A stretch of 7,070 nt of DNA from Geobacter sp. UBA6169 (GTDB lineage: Bacteria > Desulfobacterota > Desulfuromonadia > Geobacterales > Pseudopelobacteraceae), in assembly GCA_002422265.1 (NCBI GenBank), contig DIUB01000206.1, positions 1 to 7,070 of the forward strand. The letters run 5' to 3'. Numbering within the stretch: the first letter of the stretch is position 1; every line of letters starts with the position of its first letter. This document shows, in pieces, positions 1 through 5,985 of the stretch. Made by a program: the position numbers and the translations under genes. The notes below the pieces were generated by a model, which saw only the letters and a program-made list of their open reading frames with translations, made no database searches and was not told the origin of the DNA.

Positions 1-714
1 ATCCCGATTCCGATCACCAAGAAGCGTCCCTGGTCCTCAGACCGGAACCTGCTGCATATCTCCTTTGAAGGGGGCATTCTGGAGGATACCTGGGCAGAGG
101 CCCCGGAAGAGATGTATGTGCTGACCTGCAAGCCGGAAAAAGCCCCCAACAAGGCCCAGTATGTGGAGATCGAGTTTGAGCAGGGCAACGCCGTGGCGGT
201 AGATGGCGTGCGGATGACCCCGGCCCAACTGCTGGCACACCTGAACACCATCGGTGGCCAGCATGGCATTGGTCGGGTTGATCTGCTGGAGAACCGCTCC
301 GTAGGGATGAAGTCCCGTGGTGTGTACGAAACCCCCGGCGGTACGATCCTGCGTGAGGCACATTCTGCGGTGGAGCAGATTACCATGGACCGTGAGGTGA
401 TGCGGATCCGTGACTCACTGATCCCGCAGTATGCCTGGCAGGTCTATGCCGGCTACTGGTTCTCGCCGGAGCGTGAGATGCTGCAAGCACTGATTGATGA
501 CTCCCAGAAGACCGTCAACGGTGTAGCCCGGGTCAAGTTGTACAAAGGCCACTGCCGCACCGTGGGCCGCAAGTCCGAGACCAATTCGCTGTTCAACCTG
601 GACTTTGCCACCTTTGAGAAGGACAAGGTTTATAACCAGGCTGATGCTGAAGGGTTCATCAAGATCAACTCCCTGCGGTTGCGGATCAGATCGCTTATGC
701 AGGGCAAGAAGTAA
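1..714 (+). CDS. argG: Argininosuccinate synthase, C-terminal part (5' end outside window)
   Basis: ATP-dependent ligase that joins citrulline and aspartate to give argininosuccinate, AMP and pyrophosphate; a cytoplasmic, tetrameric enzyme of arginine synthesis. The reading frame is open from base 1 and ends at TAA 712-714, giving 237 residues of a protein that is usually about 400 long, so the N-terminal ATP-binding PP-loop is outside the window. Family blocks visible are SDRNLLHISFEGG with LEDTW near the left edge, and DLLENRSVGMKSRGVYETPG around bases 280-340. The second block is the strongly conserved synthetase-domain segment that contributes to the citrulline pocket. The C-terminal helix region (ending RIRSLMQGKK) is complete. 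An ATG at base 112 is internal, not the start, because the conserved sequence continues upstream of it. The next gene begins 3 bases after the stop, which suggests translational coupling. Identification is secure. Confidence 0.97.
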   Translation: MPIPITKKRPWSSDRNLLHISFEGGILEDTWAEAPEEMYVLTCKPEKAPNKAQYVEIEFEQGNAVAVDGVRMTPAQLLAHLNTIGGQHGIGRVDLLENRSVGMKSRGVYETPGGTILREAHSAVEQITMDREVMRIRDSLIPQYAWQVYAGYWFSPEREMLQALIDDSQKTVNGVARVKLYKGHCRTVGRKSETNSLFNLDFATFEKDKVYNQADAEGFIKINSLRLRIRSLMQGKK

Positions 715-717
715 GGT

Positions 718-1155
718 GTGACCTCCCGGCGGTTCAGGAAGGAACATATTGTCACCTCGGTGGTGGCGGTGATTGTGGATGACCATGAGCGGGTGCTCCT
801 CACCAAGAGGAGCATTCCGCCGTTTCAGGGGATGTGGGTCATGCCCGGCGGCAAGATCGAGCTGGGTGAGCCGATTGCCGTTGCCTTGCAACGGGAGGTG
901 GAAGAAGAGGTCGGGCTGGCAGTTGAGGTGGGCCGTCTGATCAACGTCTTTGAACATGTCACGCCGGGTGAGGAAAACTGCCACTACATCATCCTGTTTT
1001 ACCGCTGTCGGCCGCTGCATCAGGAGCTGCAGCACAACCCTGATGAAGTGCTGGAGGCCTGCTGGGTGAAGCGGATCGATCTGGGGCAGTATCCGATGCC
1101 GGAAGGTACCCGAACCATCCTGGGGCAGTTGTTCCCGGAGCTGCAGGCTGCATAG
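718..1155 (+). CDS. Nudix hydrolase
   Basis: Hydrolase of a nucleoside diphosphate linked to another moiety; Mg-dependent and cytoplasmic. The 145-residue product has a perfect Nudix box at residues 45-67: G45-x5-E51-x7-R59-E60-V61-x-E63-E64-x-G66-L67, with the metal-binding glutamates present. It is preceded by the typical strand and turn (VLLTKRS, then MWVMPGG). The short single-domain form resembles MutT/ADP-ribose/dNTP-type members, but the substrate cannot be assigned. The start is uncertain. GTG 718 is the first possible start after an in-frame stop (the argG TAA), yet its only SD-like sequence (AGTAAGG) ends one base upstream. A strong AGGAAGG at 736-742 sits 5 bases before an ATT at 748, which would remove ten residues and give an N-terminus more typical of the family. 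The gene lies 3 bases after argG and 13 bases before the next gene, probably in one operon. A housecleaning or metabolite-repair role is inference only. Confidence 0.93.
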   Translation: MTSRRFRKEHIVTSVVAVIVDDHERVLLTKRSIPPFQGMWVMPGGKIELGEPIAVALQREVEEEVGLAVEVGRLINVFEHVTPGEENCHYIILFYRCRPLHQELQHNPDEVLEACWVKRIDLGQYPMPEGTRTILGQLFPELQAA

Positions 1156-1168
1156 AGCGGGGTCTCCC

Positions 1169-2311
1169 ATGCCGGCTATCCTTGATACCACCCTTAACCT
1201 GCAGTTTCCGCTAGGGCATCACCTGCACTGCCTGATTGCCCAGCTCCCCAATCACCTGCATCGCACTGCGGGCTTCCATCCAGTGGAAGAGCAGAGCCAA
1301 TGGCAGACGATCCGTTCCGTGCTGGAGCTGGTGGCAACCGGTGAAGGGAATCTGAAAAAACTGCATTTTCTGCTGTTCCCGGAGTCATGTCTGCCGGTTG
1401 GCAGGCTTGAAGAACTGCTGACGATTGTCAGGGAACGTTTTCGGCCCAACACGGTCACCATGATCGGGGTGGAGCATGTTGCGCTGCGGGTCTATCGGGG
1501 GTATCTGGAGCAGTTTCGTAACGACAACCAGCAGGCGATTGCGCTGGTTGATCAGGATATCGACGCCGGCGATGTGCTGGAGATGCCGGTCAACTGGTGT
1601 CTGATCCTGGTCAAGGAATCAGATGGACGGCTGCGGGTGTTGCTGGAGGCCAAGAGTCATCCGTTCCATGGTGAGGAGTATATCGACAAGCACCATGACC
1701 TGTACCGGGGGCGGCATTTCTACCTGCTGCGCTGCCGTCCTGCCTGTTTCAATTTTATGGCAATCATCTGTCTTGATTACCTGTACCGCGACCTGTATTG
1801 CTCCAATATCAAGCAGATCATTGACCATGCCAACCAACTCTATTTCAGTACCCGTCAGGGGTTGGATGCCCTGTTTGTGATCCAGTGCAGTCCCAAGCCG
1901 GAACATCAGGCCTACCGGGATGTGGCCAGCGGCTTTTACGGTGAATATCTGGAGGACCTGCCGGGGGTGCGCGAGACCGTGACCGTCTTTGGCAACGCCT
2001 CCAATCAGACCAGGCTGGAGGGGGTGCCACAGGTCGAGGGATTCGGCCATGCCGCCGTGCTGATCAACCGTCACCATCGCTTGGAACCGGTGGTTTCGGA
2101 TGAGTTTGTTACCGATGACTTTGGCGGGGCGCCGCTCTGTCGGCTTCGTTTTGGACGTGATACCCGCCTGCTGTATTTCAACCTGCCGCTGCACCATGAG
2201 ATCGACCCGCGCAGTTCCCGGGTGCCGCTCAAGGTGCACAGCATCATGCAACCCGACGGCAACAGCGGATGGACAAAGGTGGTGACCGTACCGTTTCGCG
2301 GCGGGGTCTAG
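1169..2311 (+). CDS. Nitrilase-superfamily (carbon-nitrogen hydrolase fold) protein, substrate unknown
   Basis: A 380-residue protein I do not recognise as a named enzyme, but the order and spacing of its motifs match the nitrilase superfamily. E72 lies in LLFPES (general base, strand-end FPE motif), K162 in EAKSHPF, E170 eight residues later (the same spacing as the second structural glutamate in aliphatic amidases), and C201 in AIICLDYLYRD (nucleophile elbow, C-x-D). A later GNAS block at 275-278 and the GFGHAAVLI segment at 291-299 resemble the post-nucleophile strands of the fold. Such enzymes hydrolyse nitriles or amides, or transfer acyl groups. No signal peptide or membrane segment is visible, so it is probably cytoplasmic. 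It is larger than many single-domain members (about 260-330 residues), with a longer E-to-K stretch. Its ATG is 13 bases after the Nudix stop with only a weak GGGG upstream; argH follows after 37 bases. Residue assignment is by eye, and the specific reaction is not predictable. Confidence 0.78.
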   Translation: MPAILDTTLNLQFPLGHHLHCLIAQLPNHLHRTAGFHPVEEQSQWQTIRSVLELVATGEGNLKKLHFLLFPESCLPVGRLEELLTIVRERFRPNTVTMIGVEHVALRVYRGYLEQFRNDNQQAIALVDQDIDAGDVLEMPVNWCLILVKESDGRLRVLLEAKSHPFHGEEYIDKHHDLYRGRHFYLLRCRPACFNFMAIICLDYLYRDLYCSNIKQIIDHANQLYFSTRQGLDALFVIQCSPKPEHQAYRDVASGFYGEYLEDLPGVRETVTVFGNASNQTRLEGVPQVEGFGHAAVLINRHHRLEPVVSDEFVTDDFGGAPLCRLRFGRDTRLLYFNLPLHHEIDPRSSRVPLKVHSIMQPDGNSGWTKVVTVPFRGGV

Positions 2312-2332
2312 GTGGAGCAGATTCAATCAGAC

Positions 2333-2340
2333 AAAGGAGT
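2333..2340 (+). promoter_or_regulatory. Ribosome binding site of argH
   Basis: AAAGGAGT lies 8 bases before ATG 2349 and is the best Shine-Dalgarno match in the plus-strand gene run. It fixes the argH start, and it contrasts with the weak sites before the Nudix and nitrilase-like genes, suggesting argH is translated independently and more strongly. Confidence 0.8.
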
Positions 2341-2348
2341 AGCACCAT

Positions 2349-3725
2349 ATGGCACAGGACAAACTGTGGGGCGGGCGGTTTACCCAGCCCACTGACAAAT
2401 TTGTAGAGGAGTTTACCGCCTCAATCGACTTTGACAAGCGGCTCTACCATCAGGATATTCGCGGCTCGGTGGCCCATGCCCGAATGTTGGGACGTCAGGG
2501 GATTATTCCTCAGGAAGATGTGGAGAAGATCGTCCATGGGTTGGTGGATATCCTGCAGCAGATCGAGTCAGGGCACTTTGACTTCTCGGTTGGGCTGGAA
2601 GATATCCATATGAACATTGAGGCTCGCCTGTCGCAGAAGATCGGAGAGGCCGGAAAAAGACTGCATACCGGGCGTTCCCGCAACGATCAGGTTGCCCTGG
2701 ATATCCGGTTATACTTACGGGATGAGATCGTTGAGGTAGTGGCCTATCTGGATATGCTGATCGACGCACTGCTGGAGCAGGCAGAAAAAAATATTGAGGT
2801 GGTGATGCCCGGCTTCACTCACCTGCAGTCGGCCCAGCCGATCCTGTTCTCGCACCATCTGCTGGCATATATCGAGATGTTCAAGCGGGATAAGGGAAGG
2901 ATGGAGGATTGCTTCACACGGGTTAATGTGTTGCCGCTGGGCGCAGGGGCTCTGGCCGGTACCACCTTCCCGATCGATCGTGAGTATGTGGCGGAACAGC
3001 TGGATTTCCCGGTGGTGACGCGCAATTCGCTGGATTCTGTCTCTGATCGTGACTTTGCCATTGAGTTCATCTCTGCCTCATCGATCCTGATGATGCATCT
3101 GTCTCGTTTTTCCGAGGAGCTGATTATCTGGTCCACCAGTGCCTTCCGGTTTGTTGATCTGTCGGACGGGTTCTGTACCGGCTCCTCAATCATGCCGCAA
3201 AAGAAGAATCCGGATGTGCCGGAATTGGTACGGGGCAAGACCGGACGCGTCTACGGCAATCTGATGGCGTTACTGACCGTGATGAAGGCCTTGCCCTTGG
3301 CCTACAACAAAGACATGCAGGAGGACAAGGAGCCGCTCTTTGACACCATTGACACGGTGAAGGGGTCGCTCAAGATCTTTGCCGACATGATCCGTGAGAT
3401 GCGGGTCAATGGCACATCAATGGCCAAGGCGGCAGGTCAGGGGTTCTCAACCGCCACCGATGTGGCTGACTATCTGGTGCGTAAAGGACTTGCATTCCGC
3501 GATGCCCATGAGGCGGTTGGCAAGGCAGTGGCGTACTGTGTGGAGAATGAGATGGATCTCGAACAACTCTCCCTGGCTGAATGGCAGCTCTTTTCTCCCT
3601 ACTTTGGCGATGATATCTTCGCATCCATTACGGTTGAGGCCAGCGTGAATGCACGCAATGTGATCGGCGGCACTGCCCGCAACCGGGTTGAAGATGAAAT
3701 CAGGCGCTGCCGTGAAGGGAAGTAA
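2349..3725 (+). CDS. argH: Argininosuccinate lyase
   Basis: Cytoplasmic homotetrameric lyase that splits argininosuccinate into arginine and fumarate, the last step of arginine synthesis. The 458-residue product is full length for the family. It begins with the typical KLWGGRF block (5-11). It contains HTGRSRNDQ (106-114), the substrate-binding and catalytic-histidine segment FTHLQSAQP (156-164), and the fumarase/aspartase superfamily signature GSSIMPQKKNP (278-288), whose flexible loop carries the catalytic serine. LDSVSDRDF (228-236) is also conserved. The start at ATG 2349 is supported by a good ribosome binding site and by the N-terminal block. It is the fourth gene of the plus-strand run after argG, the Nudix gene and the nitrilase-like gene; the lipoprotein gene starts one base after its stop. 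No truncation or odd residues were seen. Confidence 0.98.
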   Translation: MAQDKLWGGRFTQPTDKFVEEFTASIDFDKRLYHQDIRGSVAHARMLGRQGIIPQEDVEKIVHGLVDILQQIESGHFDFSVGLEDIHMNIEARLSQKIGEAGKRLHTGRSRNDQVALDIRLYLRDEIVEVVAYLDMLIDALLEQAEKNIEVVMPGFTHLQSAQPILFSHHLLAYIEMFKRDKGRMEDCFTRVNVLPLGAGALAGTTFPIDREYVAEQLDFPVVTRNSLDSVSDRDFAIEFISASSILMMHLSRFSEELIIWSTSAFRFVDLSDGFCTGSSIMPQKKNPDVPELVRGKTGRVYGNLMALLTVMKALPLAYNKDMQEDKEPLFDTIDTVKGSLKIFADMIREMRVNGTSMAKAAGQGFSTATDVADYLVRKGLAFRDAHEAVGKAVAYCVENEMDLEQLSLAEWQLFSPYFGDDIFASITVEASVNARNVIGGTARNRVEDEIRRCREGK

Positions 3726-3726
3726 G

Positions 3727-4479
3727 ATGCGGATGCATGTTCCCGGTCTGGCACTCTGCGCTGCTTCGCTGCTTTTTAGCGGCTGTGGTAAAAAAGGGCC
3801 GCTGCTCTATCCTGACCTGCTGGTTGCACAAGCGCCTGGCCAGATGCAGGTGGAACAAGCGGATAGAGCGCTGAGGATAACGTTTGTCATTCCTGAAAAG
3901 GATCAGGCGGGACGCCCGCTCAATAACCTTGAGTCAGTACGTATTGGGCGTAGAGTGTGTATTGAGTCCGATTGTAAAGGGTGCCTTGAGCCTTATCAGG
4001 AGGTTCAGCGGATCGATCTGGCTTTTCCTGAGCCGGCAGAGCGGTCAGGCAGCCGTGTCAGCTGGACTGATACCGGGGTCAGGCCGGGAGAGGTGGTGCA
4101 GTACCGGCTGGTCTCTGAGCAGAAGGGAGGGGTGAAAGGTGGGGTAGCTCAGACATTACCGGCACGCCTCACAGCTGCCGTGCAGCCGCCAGACTGTACG
4201 GGCAAGGCAGTCTTTGGCGGCACGTTTCAGCTGAACTGCCGTGTTTCGGATGCCGCTCCGGGACGGCTGGTGGGATACCTGCTGTACCGCGCTGAAGGAG
4301 CTGGACCGATGGTTTTCCTGACACGCCTTGGACCGGACAGTGGTGCCTATGTGGATCAGGCCGTTGTTCGCGGAACGGTCTACCGCTATGCTGCCAAGCA
4401 ACAGATCAGGCGGAATGATGGCACTATCCAGGAGAGTGCGTTTTCAGCACCACTCATGTTGAGCCTTAGTGATGAGTGA
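3727..4479 (+). CDS. Lipoprotein with LptM-like N-terminus and probable fibronectin type III-like domains
   Basis: A 250-residue exported lipoprotein. A short signal peptide (residues 1-19, hydrophobic core GLALCAASLLF) ends in a lipobox LFSGC, with C20 as the lipidated residue. The mature protein starts CGKKGPLLYPD, closely resembling the start of LptM/YifL (CG-x-KGPLY-x-P), the small lipoprotein that helps assemble the LptD/LptE LPS translocon in E. coli. Unlike LptM (about 67 residues), it continues with two beta-rich segments, about 34-146 and 154-246. Their Y-x-Y/L strands (VVQYRLVSEQ; TVYRYAAKQQ) look like fibronectin type III repeats. A C78-x4-C83-x2-C86 cluster lies in the first, with two further cysteines at 157 and 171. 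The start at ATG 3727 is chosen because GGGA at 3717-3720 lies 6 bases upstream and the signal peptide begins there; an upstream in-frame ATG at 3688 is inside argH. It is the last gene of the run. Domain calls are by eye and the function is unknown. Confidence 0.85.
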   Translation: MRMHVPGLALCAASLLFSGCGKKGPLLYPDLLVAQAPGQMQVEQADRALRITFVIPEKDQAGRPLNNLESVRIGRRVCIESDCKGCLEPYQEVQRIDLAFPEPAERSGSRVSWTDTGVRPGEVVQYRLVSEQKGGVKGGVAQTLPARLTAAVQPPDCTGKAVFGGTFQLNCRVSDAAPGRLVGYLLYRAEGAGPMVFLTRLGPDSGAYVDQAVVRGTVYRYAAKQQIRRNDGTIQESAFSAPLMLSLSDE

Positions 4480-4510
4480 TTAAGCAGATTTTGAGGAGTT
4501 CGCAGCAAAG

Positions 4511-4545
4511 AAAAAGGGGGCCATCACAGGCCCCCTTTGTCTTTG
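4511..4545. terminator. Bidirectional intrinsic terminator between the lipoprotein gene and atpE
   Basis: A perfect 10-bp inverted repeat, AAAGGGGGCC at 4513-4522 and GGCCCCCTTT at 4529-4538, with a 6-base loop ATCACA. On the plus strand the stem is followed by TTTGTCTTT, 34-60 bases after the lipoprotein stop. On the minus strand it is followed by TTTTTCTTT, about 35 bases after the atpE stop. The minus-strand U-tract is the better one. The remainder of the 93-base convergent gap (4480-4572) shows nothing else. Confidence 0.9.
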
Positions 4546-4572
4546 CCGGTTGTGCTGAATTCCAATTGCCAA

Positions 4573-4848
4573 TTACTTCGCAACGGTCTCCAGAGCCTTG
4601 ATGGCAACATCCTTGAAGGGGTTTGCGTACAGGATGATCAGACAGACAACCAGAACGTAGATTGCCAGAGACTCGATCATGGCCAGACCGATCATCATGG
4701 TGGTCATGATCTTGCCTGAAGCACCGGGGTTACGGGAAACGCCTTCAACAGCACGTGCGATCGCCAGACCCTGGCCGATGCCGGTACCGAAAGCGCCGAT
4801 AGCCATACCAAAACCTGCAGCCAACATACACATTGTGAAAAAATCCAT
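4573..4848 (-). CDS. atpE: F1Fo ATP synthase subunit c
   Basis: Proteolipid that forms the rotating ring of Fo in the cytoplasmic membrane and carries the coupling ion. The 91-residue product has two membrane helices (about 5-34 and 47-74), joined by the cytoplasmic loop R39-N40-P41 that contacts subunits gamma and epsilon. The first helix has the packing motif G21-x-G23-x-G25-x-G27. The second carries the essential carboxylate E59 in MIESLAIY. Q26, S60 and Y64 sit where the sodium-binding c subunits of Ilyobacter and Propionigenium have Gln, Ser and Tyr, but L61 replaces their Thr. ATG 4848 has a GGAGGT site at 4856-4861, 7 bases upstream. It lies 61 bases after atpB and is the last gene of its operon, followed by a terminator. 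No b-subunit gene follows, unlike the E. coli atp layout. Confidence 0.98.
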   Translation of the reverse strand: MDFFTMCMLAAGFGMAIGAFGTGIGQGLAIARAVEGVSRNPGASGKIMTTMMIGLAMIESLAIYVLVVCLIILYANPFKDVAIKALETVAK

Positions 4849-4855
4849 CTGTTCT

Positions 4856-4894
4856 ACCTCCGTGTGGTGTGTGTGCTCCTAAACAGTATAGGAG
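4856..4894 (-). promoter_or_regulatory. atpB-atpE intercistronic hairpin, CA-rich leader and strong ribosome binding site
   Basis: Read on the minus strand, this gap holds a hairpin with stem CTCCTA/TAGGAG (4894-4889 with 4881-4876) and a 7-base loop. It is followed by the CA-rich run CACACACACCACAC and then the GGAGGT ribosome binding site of atpE. The arrangement could raise atpE translation or protect its mRNA end, which would suit the many c copies per ATP synthase. The sequence elements are seen directly; the role is inferred. Confidence 0.5.
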
Positions 4895-4909
4895 TAAATC
4901 AGTTTGAAT

Positions 4910-5602
4910 TTAGTGAGCTTCTTCCAGTGAACCCTGAATATAGATCATGGTCAGTAGCATGAACACAAATGCCTGTATGAAAGAAACCAGTACCCCCATC
5001 AGCATCATCGGCAGTGGTACCAGAAACGGTGCCAGGGCAAAAAAGATCATCAGGACCAGCTCGTGACCGTTCATGTTGCCGAAAAGACGCAGCGAGAGCG
5101 AGAGAGGACGGGACAGGTGGCCAATGACTTCAATGAAAAACATCAGCGGTGACAGCCACCAGATCGGCCCCATAAAGTGCTGTATGTAGTGAAAACCATG
5201 CTTTTTGATGCCTATCACATGGGTTGAAAGAAAGACAACTACGGCACATGCGGCAGTTGTGTTGAGATTGGCTGTGGGAGGGAAGAATCCGGGAATCAGA
5301 CCGATCAGGTTGGATACGAGAATGAACAGTGCCAGGGTAGCAATCAGCGGAAAGTAGGGCCGGCCATTTTCACCCATGGTTTCGACAATCATCTTCTCAA
5401 TGCCGTCAACCACCACTTCCATGAAGTTTTGCATCCCGCTGGGGATGGTCTTGAGAGCCTTTGTCGCAATCATGGAGACGACGCCCAAAAGAATGATCAC
5501 CAGCCACGTATATACAACAGCGTTGGCGGAAGCCTCAGAAATATGCAGCAAGTGCTGCAGTTTGTTGCTTAGAAACTGGAGAAACAACAGCGGGTGAACC
5601 AT
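4910..5602 (-). CDS. atpB: F1Fo ATP synthase subunit a
   Basis: Membrane stator subunit that forms the two ion half-channels against the c ring. The 230-residue product is hydrophobic, with five or six membrane helices, and is of normal bacterial length. It carries SNLIGLIPG (97-105) and the key block SLRLFGNMNGHEL (170-182). R172 there is the essential arginine (E. coli R210) and E181 matches E. coli E219; Q210 in IQAFVFMLLT matches E. coli Q252. H180 and G203 are swapped relative to E. coli G218 and H245, a known reciprocal arrangement seen in other lineages. The start is ATG 5602 because AAAGGAG at 5610-5616 is 7 bases upstream. An in-frame TTG at 5608 would lie only 1 base from that site. 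The gene starts 2 bases after the end of the atpI stop codon, and atpE follows after 61 bases. Confidence 0.97.
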   Translation of the reverse strand: MVHPLLFLQFLSNKLQHLLHISEASANAVVYTWLVIILLGVVSMIATKALKTIPSGMQNFMEVVVDGIEKMIVETMGENGRPYFPLIATLALFILVSNLIGLIPGFFPPTANLNTTAACAVVVFLSTHVIGIKKHGFHYIQHFMGPIWWLSPLMFFIEVIGHLSRPLSLSLRLFGNMNGHELVLMIFFALAPFLVPLPMMLMGVLVSFIQAFVFMLLTMIYIQGSLEEAH

Positions 5603-5604
5603 GG

Positions 5605-5985
5605 TCAATCTCCTTTATCTTTTTGAAACGCTGCATACAGGGCAAAGAGAACTATTACCGCGACAATGATCGAAAGGCCTGCAAGCAAACCGAAAACAGA
5701 GACTCTGCCAGAAACCAGAATCAGGTACAGTATGAATCCTGACAGGCTAAGTCTGATCAGGAAACGAAATACTGCAGAGCCGGGTGTTGCGCCGTTTTGG
5801 TGTCCCAGTATCCGGGCGAGTGTACGGCGCTGCCAGATGAAATTGATAATAGCTAGACTTCCACCGCTAAAAACACCAAGCGCGACCGGTGTGGAGATCA
5901 GAAAAAAACTGATTAATGATGTACTGCAGAGTAATACGAGACTTGCCCGAATGATCTGCGCTGGGAGCTGTTCTTCATTAACCAT
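5605..5985 (-). CDS. atpI: ATP synthase subunit I (AtpI-type membrane protein)
   Basis: A 126-residue membrane protein with four likely helices (about 12-31, 33-51, 73-92 and 95-119) and a basic cytoplasmic loop WQRRTLARILGHQ between the second and third. This layout and the GGSLAIINF segment (41-49) fit the ATP synthase I family, whose members sit just upstream of atpB and have been linked to assembly or stabilisation of the c ring; the protein is not part of the finished enzyme. ATG 5985 overlaps the last 8 bases of atpZ and has no clear ribosome binding site, so translation is probably coupled to atpZ. Its 3' end contains the atpB ribosome binding site. Sequence similarity in this family is weak, and identification rests on topology, size and position. 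Confidence 0.85.
   Translation of the reverse strand: MVNEEQLPAQIIRASLVLLCSTSLISFFLISTPVALGVFSGGSLAIINFIWQRRTLARILGHQNGATPGSAVFRFLIRLSLSGFILYLILVSGRVSVFGLLAGLSIIVAVIVLFALYAAFQKDKGD
5610..5616 (-). promoter_or_regulatory. Ribosome binding site that fixes the atpB start
   Basis: AAAGGAG on the minus strand, inside the last codons of atpI, with 7 bases to ATG 5602 but only 1 base to the upstream in-frame TTG 5608. It therefore selects the shorter, 230-residue subunit a. Confidence 0.8.

Noticed and set aside
1..711. Possible ARG-box or arginine-responsive control region for the arginine genes
   Set aside because: The argG start and its upstream region are outside the window, and no convincing operator was seen in the short gaps before argH.
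415..1191. 258-codon open frame on the minus strand opposite argG and the Nudix gene
   Set aside because: It lies opposite two securely identified genes, has no recognisable motif or ribosome binding site, and its composition is what the GC-rich third codon positions of the plus-strand genes would give.
1169..2311. Nitrilase-like protein as part of a defence system (some nitrilase domains are fused to defence reverse transcriptases)
   Set aside because: No reverse transcriptase, nuclease, NTPase or mobile-element genes are nearby; the neighbours are arginine-synthesis and housekeeping genes.
1619..2326. 235-codon open frame on the minus strand opposite the nitrilase-like gene
   Set aside because: No family features; the plus-strand frame has the catalytic motifs and operon context.
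2819..3238. 139-codon minus-strand frame inside argH
   Set aside because: Fully contained opposite highly conserved argH sequence, including its signature motif; a shadow frame.
3688..3726. Upstream in-frame ATG that would lengthen the lipoprotein by 13 residues
   Set aside because: It is inside argH, has no ribosome binding site and would put a charged stretch before the signal peptide; ATG 3727 has a good site and a normal signal start.
5603..5608. TTG 5608 as the start of atpB
   Set aside because: Only 1 base from the ribosome binding site, while ATG 5602 is at 7 bases.
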